Source: JBGPTK01 sp963797765
GTDB taxonomy: Bacteria; Acidobacteriota; Terriglobia; Acidiferrales; UBA7541
Direction of reading: 5' to 3'
NCBI GenBank assembly: GCA_963797765.1
Contig: CAWCQU010000003.1
Coordinates: forward strand, 1,984,001 to 2,048,000
Length of the DNA stretch: 64,000 bases
Part shown: piece by piece, positions 1-9,618 of the stretch
How positions within the stretch are numbered: position 1 is the stretch's first letter
Layout: each line of letters starts with the position of its first letter
Notes under the pieces: model-generated
Told to the model about the DNA's origin: nothing
Database searches by the model: none
The model's input: the letters and a program-made list of their open reading frames with translations, nothing else
Translations under genes and position numbers: made by a program

Positions 1-666
1 GCCAGCATCAGTCCACCAGCCATCGAGAAGCTCGTAGGTGAGGGTGCCTTCCTCAATGAAGAAATTGTTGACGTCGGTGATCTCCAGTTCGCCGCGGCCG
101 GAGGGTTTGAGACGCCGAATCTTTTCGAACACGGAGGAGTCGTAGAAATAGATGCCAATCACCGCAAAGTCAGACTTGGGCCGCTTGGGTTTTTCCTCGA
201 TGCCGACGACGTTGATGCCGCGAATTTCGGCAACTCCGAAGCGCTGCGCGTCCGTCACTTGCTTCAAGATAATCTTCGCCCCGGTCCCTTGCTTTTTGAA
301 ATCTTCCGCCGCGCGATTTATGTTGTATTGAATCAAATTGTCGCCCAGGATGACGCAGATCGGCTCTCCAGCCGCGAAAAAGTCCGCCAGAGCAAGAGCA
401 TGGGCGATGCCGCCTTCGCCTTCCTGATAAGAATAGTTGATGTGCTTTAATCCGAAATCCTTTCCGTTACCCAGCAAGCGGAGGAATTCGCCAGAGTTTT
501 TTCCGCCGGTGACCAAAAGGATTTCCTGGATGCCCGCATTCACTAGCGTTTGAATGGGATAATAAATCATCGGTTTATCGTAGACAGGGAGTAGATGTTT
601 GTTAGTAACCTTGGTAAGCGGAAACAGACGGCTGCCCGTTCCTCCTGCGAGTACGACCCCTTTCAT
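1..666 (-). CDS. Glucose-1-phosphate thymidylyltransferase-like nucleotidyltransferase (3' end outside window)
   Basis: The reading frame opens at an ATG at 666-664 and runs off the window, so only about 222 N-terminal residues are visible. It begins MKGVVLAGGTGSRLFPLT, the G-G-T-G-S-R-L pyrophosphorylase signature, followed by NKHLLPVYDKPMIYYP, ILGDNLI and EEKPKRPKSDFAVIGIYFYD, all typical of the RmlA/StrD nucleotidyltransferase family that makes dTDP- or other NDP-sugars from sugar-1-phosphate. AAGGAG lies 8 nt before the ATG. It is the last visible gene of the long minus-strand exopolysaccharide locus and should supply an activated sugar to it. The exact nucleotide and sugar cannot be told. 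Family assignment is firm. Confidence 0.9.
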   Translation of the reverse strand, partial: MKGVVLAGGTGSRLFPLTKVTNKHLLPVYDKPMIYYPIQTLVNAGIQEILLVTGGKNSGEFLRLLGNGKDFGLKHINYSYQEGEGGIAHALALADFFAAGEPICVILGDNLIQYNINRAAEDFKKQGTGAKIILKQVTDAQRFGVAEIRGINVVGIEEKPKRPKSDFAVIGIYFYDSSVFEKIRRLKPSGRGELEITDVNNFFIEEGTLTYELLDGWWTDAG

Positions 667-763
667 AGAGCGGCTCCTTGTCTCTGTCCAGGTGGAAGTA
701 GCTAAATCTACGTGGCGATTTTGCTGAGGTGTTGCCGAGGTGAAACTATGCTAGGAAATGTGT

Positions 764-1630
764 CTAAGTGGTTTCGTGGCTGCCTGCTGTCGCAGAGATG
801 CTTGCTTTGTCCTTGTTCCGCGCCGCCACATCGGCAGATGAACTCCAAACCAGTTTGCGCTTCAGTGAGAAAGCGAGAGGCAACCATCGATAAGCCCCGA
901 ATAATTTTAGAATGAATTCGATCTGCCAGTCCGTTGGCTCAACGCAAACTCGTCCCGTTACGAATTGGTCTGGATCCGCGAAAGCGGGAAAGGGTAAAGT
1001 GGTGAAAATGCGCTCATACCCGGCTGCCTTACAACATTTCACCAGCTCATTGTTGAAGGCCCCGTAAGGAAAGCTAAACAATGTGATTCTCCTCTGCAAG
1101 CTTTCCTCAAGCTGCTTGCGGGATTCCGCAAGCTCGCTCATTGCCACTTCCTCAGGCACGTTGGGGAGGACAGGATGCGTCAGGGTGTGCGATCCGATCG
1201 TGACGAGTCGCGAAGGAAGTTGAAGAAGCTGCTCGCGCGACATGATCTTTTCCGGATAACCTTCCCAATCCGTGGCACGTCCGAGATTCCCTGCAACAAC
1301 AAATACAGTCGAGGGAATTTCTCTCTCCTCAAGTTCGGGCAAGGCGTTCTCGAGGAAACTCTCAAATCCGTCGTCGAAGGTCACGACCGAATACATCATG
1401 CCCGTTGTGAGCGAACACTTTGAATCTGCGGAGATTGGTCTAGTCCACCGGAGTAGAGTATCCATCTGGCGAGCGAACTTGTTGCGGCTATTCACAGGGA
1501 CAGAGTGGTAGTAAAGGACGACGCAAAGTGCCTCCGGAGACTTGCCCGCTAGCCGGAGCGACAAGACCTTAAGGAACGCGGCGGTGAAAAACGCCATGCT
1601 GATTGCGAGCTTTAGGATTCGCTTGAACAT
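764..1630 (-). CDS. Polysaccharide deacetylase (NodB fold)
   Basis: This 288-residue protein has a hydrophobic N terminus (residues about 5-25), which suggests a membrane anchor or signal. The NodB homology region follows: TFDDG at 84-88 (catalytic base and metal Asp), HTLTH at 148-152 (metal-binding His pair) and SFPYG near 186-190. Family members remove N- or O-acetyl groups from polysaccharides. Its start overlaps the 3' end of the glycosyltransferase upstream by 19 nt, so the two are translationally linked. Deacetylases of this type are common in exopolysaccharide loci, and the likely substrate is the polymer made here, which is inference. Confidence 0.85.
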   Translation of the reverse strand: MFKRILKLAISMAFFTAAFLKVLSLRLAGKSPEALCVVLYYHSVPVNSRNKFARQMDTLLRWTRPISADSKCSLTTGMMYSVVTFDDGFESFLENALPELEEREIPSTVFVVAGNLGRATDWEGYPEKIMSREQLLQLPSRLVTIGSHTLTHPVLPNVPEEVAMSELAESRKQLEESLQRRITLFSFPYGAFNNELVKCCKAAGYERIFTTLPFPAFADPDQFVTGRVCVEPTDWQIEFILKLFGAYRWLPLAFSLKRKLVWSSSADVAARNKDKASISATAGSHETT

Positions 1631-2892
1631 GAATTATTTGGGATCCTTATCTCAATGCCGCGATTCACAGTTGCGGCATAGGACATTTCTTGTTCGGCAG
1701 CAGGAATAAGATTCAAGACGCCCTTGTAGATGCCGGCAAGCTTTTGCCCTTGTTTTCTTACATCCAGCTCGGACTCAACTAGTTCTCTGTTCGAAGAGAC
1801 TATCGGGTTCCAATCTCCGGCCTCGAGAAGTTGCTGAATCGCGCGCGACAAACCGGCCGAATCGCGCTCAGCCGCCAGGAAAGGCCGGTTTTCCGCAGAG
1901 AGAACATATGGAATGTCACAGTGCCGCGTGCTGATTACGGGCATGCCGCTCGCCGCCGCTTCGATGATGCTCACAGGCGCTCCACCCTCAGTGTCGCCTT
2001 CCGAAGATGTGACGCTGGGGGATAGAAAAATGTCATGGCTAGAAAGTTGCTGGATCAATGCTTCATAAGGCTGGTAGCCCAGAAAATGTGTTTTTTCACG
2101 GAGGCCCCATCGTTCCACTTGCTCCAGGATTGCTTGCTTCTCCTGCTGATCACGCCGGCCGCCGCCCGCATCCCCGATCACTGTGATTTCGATATCAGGG
2201 CGAATCTTGTTGACACGTCCCAGCGCTTCGATGGCATATGGAATTCCCTTTTTTTCTCTAAACGAGCTTGCGATTAGAAACCGTACAGTTCTTCCAATTG
2301 GGTTCTTTCGAGGCAGAAAAGGAATTCGAGCGAGGTCGATACCCAACCGAAACACTCTGATTTTATCGGAAGCAATGCCGCGATCCGCGATGCAGCGAGC
2401 CATGTGGGGGCCTTCGCACAGCACCACGTCTAGTCGTTCGGACATCTCCCTATATCGAGAGATCCAGCGCGGATCACTGGCCGGCAAGTAGTTCGCGTCG
2501 AAGCCATAAAAACTAACCACATGCCGGAGGTTGAATTTCGCAGCTAGTTTTGAGTTTATCCAGCCAAAATGCCCAAAGTGGGAGTGAAGGATGTCGGGTT
2601 TTATGCGGCGAATCTCTTGTTCGAGTAGTCGTAAGTGTGTTTCTGCGTAGGCCCCCAAGCCAAGTCGACGCCCTACCCGCTTGAGCAAATTCGGCCGCTG
2701 AGAAAGACGATCCAGCGAAACCAGATTTTCCTGGGGGAACTGTTCCAGATTTTCAGTCCACAGGCAAACGATGTGCGATTCCACCGATTCCGGAAGCGCC
2801 CTGACATGATTGGAGAGCCAGGTCTCCGTCTGCGGAAGCCAACACTCCACGAAGTGGAGTATTTTGAGGCGATCTTGAATGACGGGTGCCAT
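1612..2892 (-). CDS. Glycosyltransferase family 4, WcaL-like
   Basis: The 426-residue protein has the two-domain GT-B pattern. The N-terminal half contains HSHFGHFGW and VSFYGFDANYLP. The C-terminal half contains VFRLGIDLARIPF, the FLIASSFREKKG nucleotide-binding loop region and the SEGDTEGGAPVSIIEAAASG acidic motif typical of GT4 retaining enzymes. The EGGAPVSIIEAA wording resembles colanic-acid transferase WcaL. It probably adds a sugar from an NDP donor to the lipid-linked repeat unit on the cytoplasmic membrane face. Its 3' end overlaps the deacetylase start. The specific linkage is unknown. Confidence 0.85.
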   Translation of the reverse strand: MAPVIQDRLKILHFVECWLPQTETWLSNHVRALPESVESHIVCLWTENLEQFPQENLVSLDRLSQRPNLLKRVGRRLGLGAYAETHLRLLEQEIRRIKPDILHSHFGHFGWINSKLAAKFNLRHVVSFYGFDANYLPASDPRWISRYREMSERLDVVLCEGPHMARCIADRGIASDKIRVFRLGIDLARIPFLPRKNPIGRTVRFLIASSFREKKGIPYAIEALGRVNKIRPDIEITVIGDAGGGRRDQQEKQAILEQVERWGLREKTHFLGYQPYEALIQQLSSHDIFLSPSVTSSEGDTEGGAPVSIIEAAASGMPVISTRHCDIPYVLSAENRPFLAAERDSAGLSRAIQQLLEAGDWNPIVSSNRELVESELDVRKQGQKLAGIYKGVLNLIPAAEQEMSYAATVNRGIEIRIPNNSCSSES

Positions 2893-3034
2893 TGTTCAGC
2901 TAATTCAAACTCAAACTCGAACCAGTTCGCGATAGAAAAAAGCTAGCCGGACCTCAGCCAGAGTGTTCTTTTGAAAGATGAGCATGAGGCCCGTACCTGT
3001 TTGTATTTGAACCGGAATGGAACTTGATCAATCG

Positions 3035-4210
3035 TCAGAACTGCCTCTCGGGACAACTAAATCCCGGAATTCCTGCGTGCAACTTTGGGCCGCAACCCGA
3101 GATGTGCTTAAAGCCATAAACAGCTACATGCTTCTCGGCAATTTCGTCCCACCGGCAAGTCGACAAGAAGGCATCGCATCGCGCCTCGAATTGTGCTCGA
3201 TCCCAAGAGCAGACGTCCTCGATTGCTTCAGCCACACTTTTTGGATCGTTCGGAATACAAGGCAAGCCAAGTTGCAAGTCTATGATCTCCTTGAACGCAG
3301 TGGCACTGGTGCCGACGATCGGCAACCGAAAGCTCAGTCCCAGAAAGGCCATGCCGGAGGTGAAGCTGTCCAAATAAGGAAGAACCAGACAGTCTGCCGA
3401 TTTCATAAAGTACTGCACTTGAGATTCTGGAACAAATCCCTCGTGCAAGATGACAAAGTTTCCGGAGGCCTGCTTCAACAGGTCTCTCTCCGATTCTCCT
3501 AGCCCACTCGTGTCGCCGGCGAGCAGAAGAATAATACGCCGACGAGCTAACTCTTCTTCTGATTCCAGAAGGCGCTGGACTCCTTTGTATCCGCCCATCC
3601 CTCCGAGGAAGAGTGCGACTCGCGCGTTATTAGGTAAGTTAAGGATAGATCGAGCTTCAGTCCTGGAAACACGATTGGGATAGAAGCCATCGTAACGACC
3701 ATGCGAAATGACCTGAAATTTACGTCTTGAACCGAACGTCTTGCAGGCGACGTCTAAGGCGGGGCGCGAATGGACAATTGTCGCGTTTGATAGTTTGATG
3801 ATCAGACTTTGAACCAGCAGGTGAAACCACACTCTTCCTGCATTATGCGGTGCCAAATTATGTAAAGTAAAGACGATGCGGGTACCGCGACTTCGCAAAA
3901 CGAGCAGAATCGCCAGGAAAAAAACGGCGCGGACCGGAGAAAACAATCGGATTCGCGCTCGGTACAAATGTTCAATCCAATGGAAATGAACGACGCTCGC
4001 ATCGCGGCATTGTGAAAGTAACTGGAATGGGAATCTACTGTCGATTCTCGGCAGCTTGAGTATCGAGCAGCCAAGTTTTTCCAGTGCCTGGGATAAAAGA
4101 GTTTGGTACGGATTTGTTTCAACGAAGGGATAGATAGCGATTAAGTTGTCTCGGGCAGAGCCCTCTTGTGGAGTTGGAGGAATCATGTGAGTTGAACTGG
4201 GGATTGACAT
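3035..4210 (-). CDS. Glycosyltransferase (GT4-like, GumI-like)
   Basis: This 391-residue GT-B protein opens with IAIYPFVETNPYQTLL. It continues with VVHFHWIEHLY and FTLHNLAPH in the acceptor half, ISHGRYDGFYP at the hinge, and LFLGGMGGYKGVQRLL plus LPYLDSFTSGMAFLGLS in the donor half. The order and wording resemble mannosyltransferases such as GumI more than classic WcaL-type GT4 enzymes. There is no signal peptide, so it acts on the inner membrane surface. It sits between another glycosyltransferase and the flippase, separated by gaps of about 140-160 nt. Donor and acceptor are not determinable. Confidence 0.78.
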   Translation of the reverse strand: MSIPSSTHMIPPTPQEGSARDNLIAIYPFVETNPYQTLLSQALEKLGCSILKLPRIDSRFPFQLLSQCRDASVVHFHWIEHLYRARIRLFSPVRAVFFLAILLVLRSRGTRIVFTLHNLAPHNAGRVWFHLLVQSLIIKLSNATIVHSRPALDVACKTFGSRRKFQVISHGRYDGFYPNRVSRTEARSILNLPNNARVALFLGGMGGYKGVQRLLESEEELARRRIILLLAGDTSGLGESERDLLKQASGNFVILHEGFVPESQVQYFMKSADCLVLPYLDSFTSGMAFLGLSFRLPIVGTSATAFKEIIDLQLGLPCIPNDPKSVAEAIEDVCSWDRAQFEARCDAFLSTCRWDEIAEKHVAVYGFKHISGCGPKLHAGIPGFSCPERQF

Positions 4211-4370
4211 TCACCCCGAGCGAATTCCAAATTACGCGAGGAACGCCAGGCCCTCAGGGTTGCGGATATGCTGCTTAGTTGACTCAGATCTCAGCGTCTT
4301 GCCTAACCCGCTTTGCTCTGATTCGTTTATAGACATCCGCTCGGCATAAACGTAACACTTCCGCACAGGG

Positions 4371-5909
4371 TCATACTTCACGAAGGTCCGCCCTAAGAAC
4401 CGACGGGGCAATCGTTGCTCGCACCTGCCTGGTAAGTAACGTGCGTAACTCCCGATACGGAGCCAACTGAAACAAATGGATCAGCACTGCATACACGCCC
4501 ACGCCGAAAGGCACGATCACGCTCAGATACGCCCAGTGGGACCAACTCGGCGGCAATAAGGCTCCCAGAAACCATATCGAACACGCCATCGCCATTGCGC
4601 ATGCGAGCACACCCCAGGCGCTTTGTGCGACATCAAGAAAAGACATGCCAATCAGTTTGCCGGATACGATGAACCCAACAGGCGTGAGAAGGATACCAAC
4701 CACAGTAAGGCATGCAGCCACCGCCATCGATGACCCGAGCCAGACTCCCAGAATGATGCCTCCGATATACAAAAGCGCATAAATGGTTCCCCACCAGAAC
4801 ATCCAATCCGTCCGTCCTTGTGACTGGTAGATCGACCCGGCCGTTGAAGAAATCGATTGCACCAATCCCAGGACGCAGAACATGCGCAGAATTGGAATTA
4901 CACCGGCCCATGCGTCCCCGTAAATCGCCAAAACGAAGTGATCCGCGACGACTAATAGGCCCAACATCAAAGGAAAGGTGATCAATGCAATCAGGGCAAT
5001 TGACCGGAGGTAGACGCTTCTGACCCGCGCTTTGTCATCCTGCATTCGAGAGAGAGCCGGGAACATGACCTTGGATACAACGTACGTGATCTGCGTCAAC
5101 GGTAACAACATCAAGTTGTAGGCTCGCGCATAAATTCCTAGCGCAGCCGAGCCAAAATACTTCCCCACAACCATATTATCGCCGTTCCGAAACCAGTAAT
5201 TGATCAACGAAAAGCCCGTAAGATTTGCGCTGAAGCCGAAAAGGTCTGCCAGTGCGGCGCGATCAAACGACCATTGTGGGCGCCATCCGGTCACCCACCA
5301 GGTTGCGAGCACAGTGAGAACAGAAGAAAGCAGAAGTTGCCAGACAAGGCTCCACACTCCAAATCCTCTCATGGCTAGGACGATTGCGATTCCGCCAGAA
5401 ACGATGGCAGTTCCGGTATCAATCAGACCGAGCGATCGAAACTCCATTGATCGAGTGAGCGCGGCCCGCTGTACTAGGCTCAGGGACGCCAGTGGAAAAC
5501 TGATCGAGATCACCATCATGATGGAAGCCAGCCGTGGCTCGTGGTAGAACCGCGAGACAAGCGGCGCGGCTGCAACAGCCAGCCCCGCAAGAAGAATCCC
5601 TATACCCAGATTCAGCCAGAAGACGGAAGAGTAATGGCGGTCCTCAATTTCTTTTCGCTGAATCAGGGCCGAGCTGAATCCGAAATCGCTGAATAGATCG
5701 GCGAACCCTGTAAAAACCGCAGTCATAGCCAGGAGGCCAAAATCCACTGGCGCCAGCAAGCGCGCAAGAAGCACGGAAATCAGAAACCGCGCCCCTTGGC
5801 TCATCACCTGCGCGGCCAAAGTCCATTTCAAACCGGAAATGGTCCTTTGCACAAACTTTCCGTCGTCGTCCGCCCTGACCTCTTTGGGTGACTCAAACTC
5901 AATTGGCAT
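4371..5909 (-). CDS. Wzx-type oligosaccharide flippase (MOP superfamily)
   Basis: The protein is about 512 residues and is almost entirely hydrophobic, with 12-14 predicted membrane segments. The N terminus reads SGLKWTLAAQVMSQGARF and then DFGLLAMTAVFTGFADLFSDFG, the pattern of the lipopolysaccharide biosynthesis/MOP flippase family (similar to WzxC). It should flip the undecaprenyl-linked repeat unit to the periplasm for polymerisation. I prefer the ATG at 5909; an in-frame GTG at 5951 would add 14 residues with no hydrophobic or family-like features. It pairs functionally with the Wzy-like protein ending at 17661. Confidence 0.88.
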   Translation of the reverse strand: MPIEFESPKEVRADDDGKFVQRTISGLKWTLAAQVMSQGARFLISVLLARLLAPVDFGLLAMTAVFTGFADLFSDFGFSSALIQRKEIEDRHYSSVFWLNLGIGILLAGLAVAAAPLVSRFYHEPRLASIMMVISISFPLASLSLVQRAALTRSMEFRSLGLIDTGTAIVSGGIAIVLAMRGFGVWSLVWQLLLSSVLTVLATWWVTGWRPQWSFDRAALADLFGFSANLTGFSLINYWFRNGDNMVVGKYFGSAALGIYARAYNLMLLPLTQITYVVSKVMFPALSRMQDDKARVRSVYLRSIALIALITFPLMLGLLVVADHFVLAIYGDAWAGVIPILRMFCVLGLVQSISSTAGSIYQSQGRTDWMFWWGTIYALLYIGGIILGVWLGSSMAVAACLTVVGILLTPVGFIVSGKLIGMSFLDVAQSAWGVLACAMAMACSIWFLGALLPPSWSHWAYLSVIVPFGVGVYAVLIHLFQLAPYRELRTLLTRQVRATIAPSVLRADLREV

Positions 5910-5990
5910 GATCTTCACGCAAGCTCGAAGAAGTTGAACGCATGATGGCACTGGAAATAATCTGGAAATCTTGTCATATATTTCATTTTG

Positions 5991-6929
5991 CTATTGGCGT
6001 TCGGCCACCACGTCGCAATACTCGGTTGGCGTATCGTGGTAGCGCTCGACAAACTCTCGCAGCGTTGCTGCCGGATCAGGCGTGGACGAAGGCGTTGCAG
6101 AGCCCTTGTCCTCTTTGGGGAGAATAGTCACACGCTCGAATTCGGCCAGAAAATCAATGACCGTCTCCGGATCTCCGCCCATTCGAATCATTCCATGCGG
6201 CCAAAACTCCAGTACCACAAGGTTGGCCTGTGAAAGTACTTTCCGCCCTCCAGCGATCACAAATGGCTCTGCACCTTGCGTGTCACATTTCACGGCTAGA
6301 GGCCCGCGCAGGTCATCAATCTGCTCGTCCAGCGGCGCTCCTGGCACTTTGATGACCCTGCGCTCCGTGGAGGCCCCATTTCTTGAAGCCATGCGATGGT
6401 CGCCAAGATTGCGGTCGGCAAGCTCGAAGGAGAGAGTGCAGCGCTTTTCACAAAGAGCCAGCGATTCCATCTTCACATTGCGATGCGGACAGTTGTTACC
6501 AACGTTGACTTTCAGGTTCGCGAAATTCACCGGATCGGGTTCGAAGGCCATGCAGTTTACCTTGTGATTCTGTGCCACCGGGATCGTTGTCAATCCAATG
6601 TTGGCCCCGATGTCCACATAAGTTCCGCCGCCTCGCTCCCGGAAGAACTCGATAAAAATCTGGTTCGTGTGTTTTGCCCAAATTCCGTGCTTCGCATATT
6701 GGCCAAACACAACCGTATCGTTGGGCGCGCTTTGGATCACTCCGTATTCTCCGCGCGCCACCACTGCGCTGATGCCAAGCAACGGGGCCAACCGGGCAAC
6801 GAGATCGGCGGCTTCTTGATCGTCACCTTGCCGGCAAAAACGCTCCATCGCGATATGACGCAACCTGGCAGGCGTGCGTGACGCCACGGAGCCAATGGCT
6901 GATTTTGCTAAGTTCTTGAGTGCGCTCAT
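5991..6929 (-). CDS. FkbM family SAM-dependent methyltransferase
   Basis: This 312-residue protein contains GGTYVDIGANIGLTT near residue 120, the SAM-binding glycine motif in the exact FkbM style. It is followed by MAFEPDPVNFANLKVNV and, later, VKCDTQGAEPFVIAGG and VVLEFWPHGM, all hallmark FkbM segments. FkbM proteins O-methylate sugars or polyketides. Here the neighbours argue for methylation of a sugar residue in the exopolysaccharide. It is separated from the flippase start by about 80 nt and from the next upstream gene by a relic region. Confidence 0.85.
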   Translation of the reverse strand: MSALKNLAKSAIGSVASRTPARLRHIAMERFCRQGDDQEAADLVARLAPLLGISAVVARGEYGVIQSAPNDTVVFGQYAKHGIWAKHTNQIFIEFFRERGGGTYVDIGANIGLTTIPVAQNHKVNCMAFEPDPVNFANLKVNVGNNCPHRNVKMESLALCEKRCTLSFELADRNLGDHRMASRNGASTERRVIKVPGAPLDEQIDDLRGPLAVKCDTQGAEPFVIAGGRKVLSQANLVVLEFWPHGMIRMGGDPETVIDFLAEFERVTILPKEDKGSATPSSTPDPAATLREFVERYHDTPTEYCDVVAERQ

Positions 6930-7064
6930 AGTTTGGCGGACATTTTATGGTGAGAAAATAAAATCAATTCAACAGGAAAGATCAAATCAACCCTTCTTTA
7001 AATCTTATCGACTCGGCGCGGCATTCAATCCGGTCCGCGACGGCGGCGAACTACGCACATTCCG

Positions 7065-7260
7065 ATTGCGTTTTTTCTTTAAGCAGCAGCGCAAGGCCTT
7101 CGCCAGATCGCGCGTCAGATGTCGCCGCTCAGATTGCTCCACAAAGTCTTGATTCAGATTCGGAGTGGGGTGCACCCCGCTTCCGCGCCGAGTAAACCCG
7201 GTTGAGAATTTCAATCATGCCGGAGGCCCGGTCGAAGCGAACTCGGATGGCGATTGAGCC
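7065..7260 (-). pseudogene. Relic of a glycosyltransferase 3' end
   Basis: On the minus strand this stretch closely matches the last part of the glycosyltransferase at 9619-11001. The DNA around 7138-7235 aligns with about 9755-9850 with only scattered substitutions, and the peptide LNQDFVEQSERRHLTR corresponds to MNQDFVQQFERRNLTR. An extra base around 7170-7175 (GGGTGCACCCCGC against GGGTTCTCCCCGC) breaks the frame between the two matching parts. No complete gene exists upstream, because an acyltransferase gene ends at 7262. It is a non-functional fragment left by a past duplication or recombination. Confidence 0.8.
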
Positions 7261-7261
7261 T

Positions 7262-8344
7262 TCACCTGCCGAATCCTTTAGCCACCTTGGAGACGATTGT
7301 CATGATCCTCAGCATTTTCGCTTGGCGGCGAACAACGGGAGACGGCAAGCCGATTGCCCGGAAACCGCGCTTGAAGATCTTCACACCCTCATGACCGCCA
7401 CTAGGATTGAAATCGAAACAGGAAAGCCCTTCCTCGCAAGCGTGTTTAGCTGCTTCATAAACGAGGAGATGATTGGGTCGCAGATGAAAGTAGCTCTCGA
7501 TGGCTGCCCCATGCCAATAAGCTACGTGCCGGGGGGCATAAAAACACAACGCGCCCGCAATCACCTTTTCCCGATAGACAGCTAACCAGAGCTTTGTATG
7601 CTTTGAATTGCGCCTGAAGATCTCATCAAAAAGTCCCAAGGTATAAGTGGAGGATGCTGTATCTCCCCATCTTCGCAGTGAATCCATATAGGCTTCATAA
7701 TAAGCATGCCAATCCTCAAGAGAGCTGGCCAGTTTCACAGTCACACCTTCTCTACGTGCTTTCCGTACTCCGTACTTATGTCCTCTCTTCCAGCATTGGT
7801 AGCTGGCATCGATGCCGTCCGCCAGGTCCAGCACATGAGTCTCATCCTCATACGTGGTTTTCACGCCGGCTTGAAATACAAGCGGATCGTAAGGATTCAG
7901 GCGCCAATAGAATCCTCCTGGCAGTTCGCTCAGATAATTAGCCAATAAGATCGCGTGGTCGAGTTTAAGCTCATCAGCAGAAATCCAGCCACCGAAGGTT
8001 CCGGTTGGAGACGAAAGATAGGTGCTAACGATTCCCCGGTAGCTTTTCTGAAGGGAAAGAGGGAGCAATGCCTTGTTGCCATCGGAGAACGTGACCAGCA
8101 GCGGGGTGGGACTCGTCGATCCCTTTGTGTAGACATTCCAAATTTCCGCCCATTCCCGGGAATGGAAATACGTAGAGTACAGACAATTTTGCCAGATCGA
8201 ATCCCATTCTCCACCAGTGGCAGGACGGATATCCGCTATGGAAATACTTAACTCACCCCCGCGTGCAAGAGGCGAGACAAATGAATCCACGTGACCTTCG
8301 GACGGGCAGGGCGTGACATCCATCGATTGGTCCACGGGAATCAT
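7262..8344 (-). CDS. FemAB/CelD-like acyltransferase (GNAT fold, Acetyltransf_6 type)
   Basis: The protein of 360 residues shows the double-GNAT pattern of FemAB-related enzymes. It contains ATGGEWDSIWQNCLYSTYFHSREWAEIW at its N terminus (a typical opening), GHKYGVRKARREGVTV in the middle and WHGAAIESYFHLRPNHLL with FDFNPSGGHEGVKIFKRGFRA near the C terminus. The last matches the F-D-x-x-P-x-G-x-x-x-G-x-x-x-F-K-x-x-F motif. Relatives occur in exopolysaccharide/PEP-CTERM loci and may acylate sugars or transfer amino acids. It starts 28 nt after the aminotransferase gene ends, which suggests co-expression. Substrate unknown. Confidence 0.8.
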   Translation of the reverse strand: MIPVDQSMDVTPCPSEGHVDSFVSPLARGGELSISIADIRPATGGEWDSIWQNCLYSTYFHSREWAEIWNVYTKGSTSPTPLLVTFSDGNKALLPLSLQKSYRGIVSTYLSSPTGTFGGWISADELKLDHAILLANYLSELPGGFYWRLNPYDPLVFQAGVKTTYEDETHVLDLADGIDASYQCWKRGHKYGVRKARREGVTVKLASSLEDWHAYYEAYMDSLRRWGDTASSTYTLGLFDEIFRRNSKHTKLWLAVYREKVIAGALCFYAPRHVAYWHGAAIESYFHLRPNHLLVYEAAKHACEEGLSCFDFNPSGGHEGVKIFKRGFRAIGLPSPVVRRQAKMLRIMTIVSKVAKGFGR

Positions 8345-8371
8345 TTTATTCCATTGGCTTTGGAAGCCGGG

Positions 8372-9532
8372 TTACTGGAGCGAGAACCTTACAGCTTCGA
8401 TGACATCCTCAACGTCCTCGTCAGTGAGCTTGGGAGACAGCGGGATGGAAACTGTGCGATCGCTGATCCATGTGGCGTTCGGGAAATCCTCCGGGCGATA
8501 ACCGAATCGCGTTTGATAATAGGGTTGCAGGTGAACACCGACGTAGTGGACGCCGGCCCCAATATTTTGCGAGTGCAGCCTCTCGAGAAATTCGTCCCGG
8601 CTCACGCCGCATTTGCCTTTGTCAATCATCAGAGTGTAGAGGTGCCGGGCATGCAAGGTGTGAGGTTCGTCGGAGGCCGGTACGGTCACTGGTAAATCGG
8701 CAAAGGCTTGATTATATCTTTGCCAAATTTCATTCCTTCTTTGCAGAGCGACCTCGACGCGAGCCAGTTGGTGAATGCCAATGGCAGCTTGCAAGTCCAT
8801 CATGTTGTATTTGAAACCGGGGACCACGACCTGATAGTGCTTATAGCCAGAATCCGAGAAACGCTTCCATGCATCTTTGCTCATGCCATGTAGAGAATAA
8901 AGTCTTAGCTTCTCGGCGACTTTCGGATCATTGGTGGTAACCATGCCGCCCTCTCCCGTTACAACATTCTTGGTTACGTAGAAGCTAAACACGGTCAATG
9001 GGCTTATCGCCCCCACCTTGCGGCCTCGGTACGTCGTCTCGATTGCGTGTGCGGCATCCTCGATAACGATCAGATTGTGCCTGGCAGCAATATTCAGAAT
9101 CGCATCCATATCGCAAGGCCGCCCGCAAAGGTGCACCGGCACAATGGCTCGCGTGCGGGACGTGATCGCATCTTGGATGCGTTGGGGGTCTATCAACAAT
9201 GTGTCCCGGCCGCAGTCTACCAATACGGGTGTTGCGCCGGCGTGGACAATGCTGTTTACCGTGGCGCAGCAAGTCATGGGAGTTGTGATAACTTCGTCAC
9301 CCGATCGAAGGCCGGAGACGACCATCGAAAGATGCAGGCCTGCTGTGCAAGAGTTCACTGCAATCGCGTATTCCGCGCCAACATAGTGGCGGAACAGTTC
9401 TTCGAATCTGGCAACTTTGGGCCCGGTGCCGAGCCAACCGGAGCGAAGCGTATCCACCACTTCGTCAATTTCTTCTTCCCCGATGAAGGGCGCTCCAAAA
9501 ACGAGAAAATTGTCTCTTGCAACCTTTTCCAT
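8372..9532 (-). CDS. DegT/DnrJ/EryC1/StrS aminotransferase
   Basis: This is a PLP-dependent sugar aminotransferase of about 386 residues. Visible motifs are LRSGWLGTGPKVARFE, NSCTAGLHLSM, EDAAHAIET (the Asp that binds the PLP pyridine nitrogen) and FSFYVTKNVVTGEGG with the PLP-binding Lys in YVTKN. It ends in the usual small C-terminal domain with HYVGVHLQPYYQ. The reading frame is open upstream to 9706, but that stretch overlaps the preceding gene and is low-complexity. The ATG at 9532, with AGGAG 11 nt before it, starts right before the conserved family N terminus. It would aminate a keto-sugar nucleotide for the polysaccharide. Confidence 0.9.
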   Translation of the reverse strand: MEKVARDNFLVFGAPFIGEEEIDEVVDTLRSGWLGTGPKVARFEELFRHYVGAEYAIAVNSCTAGLHLSMVVSGLRSGDEVITTPMTCCATVNSIVHAGATPVLVDCGRDTLLIDPQRIQDAITSRTRAIVPVHLCGRPCDMDAILNIAARHNLIVIEDAAHAIETTYRGRKVGAISPLTVFSFYVTKNVVTGEGGMVTTNDPKVAEKLRLYSLHGMSKDAWKRFSDSGYKHYQVVVPGFKYNMMDLQAAIGIHQLARVEVALQRRNEIWQRYNQAFADLPVTVPASDEPHTLHARHLYTLMIDKGKCGVSRDEFLERLHSQNIGAGVHYVGVHLQPYYQTRFGYRPEDFPNATWISDRTVSIPLSPKLTDEDVEDVIEAVRFSLQ

Positions 9533-9618
9533 TTTAGCGGCTTCTCCTGCGCTCACACCTGGCTTCGGCGAAAGTCGATGACTTCTGGCCGAAGTAGTGG
9601 ACTCACTTTCGCTTTCGA

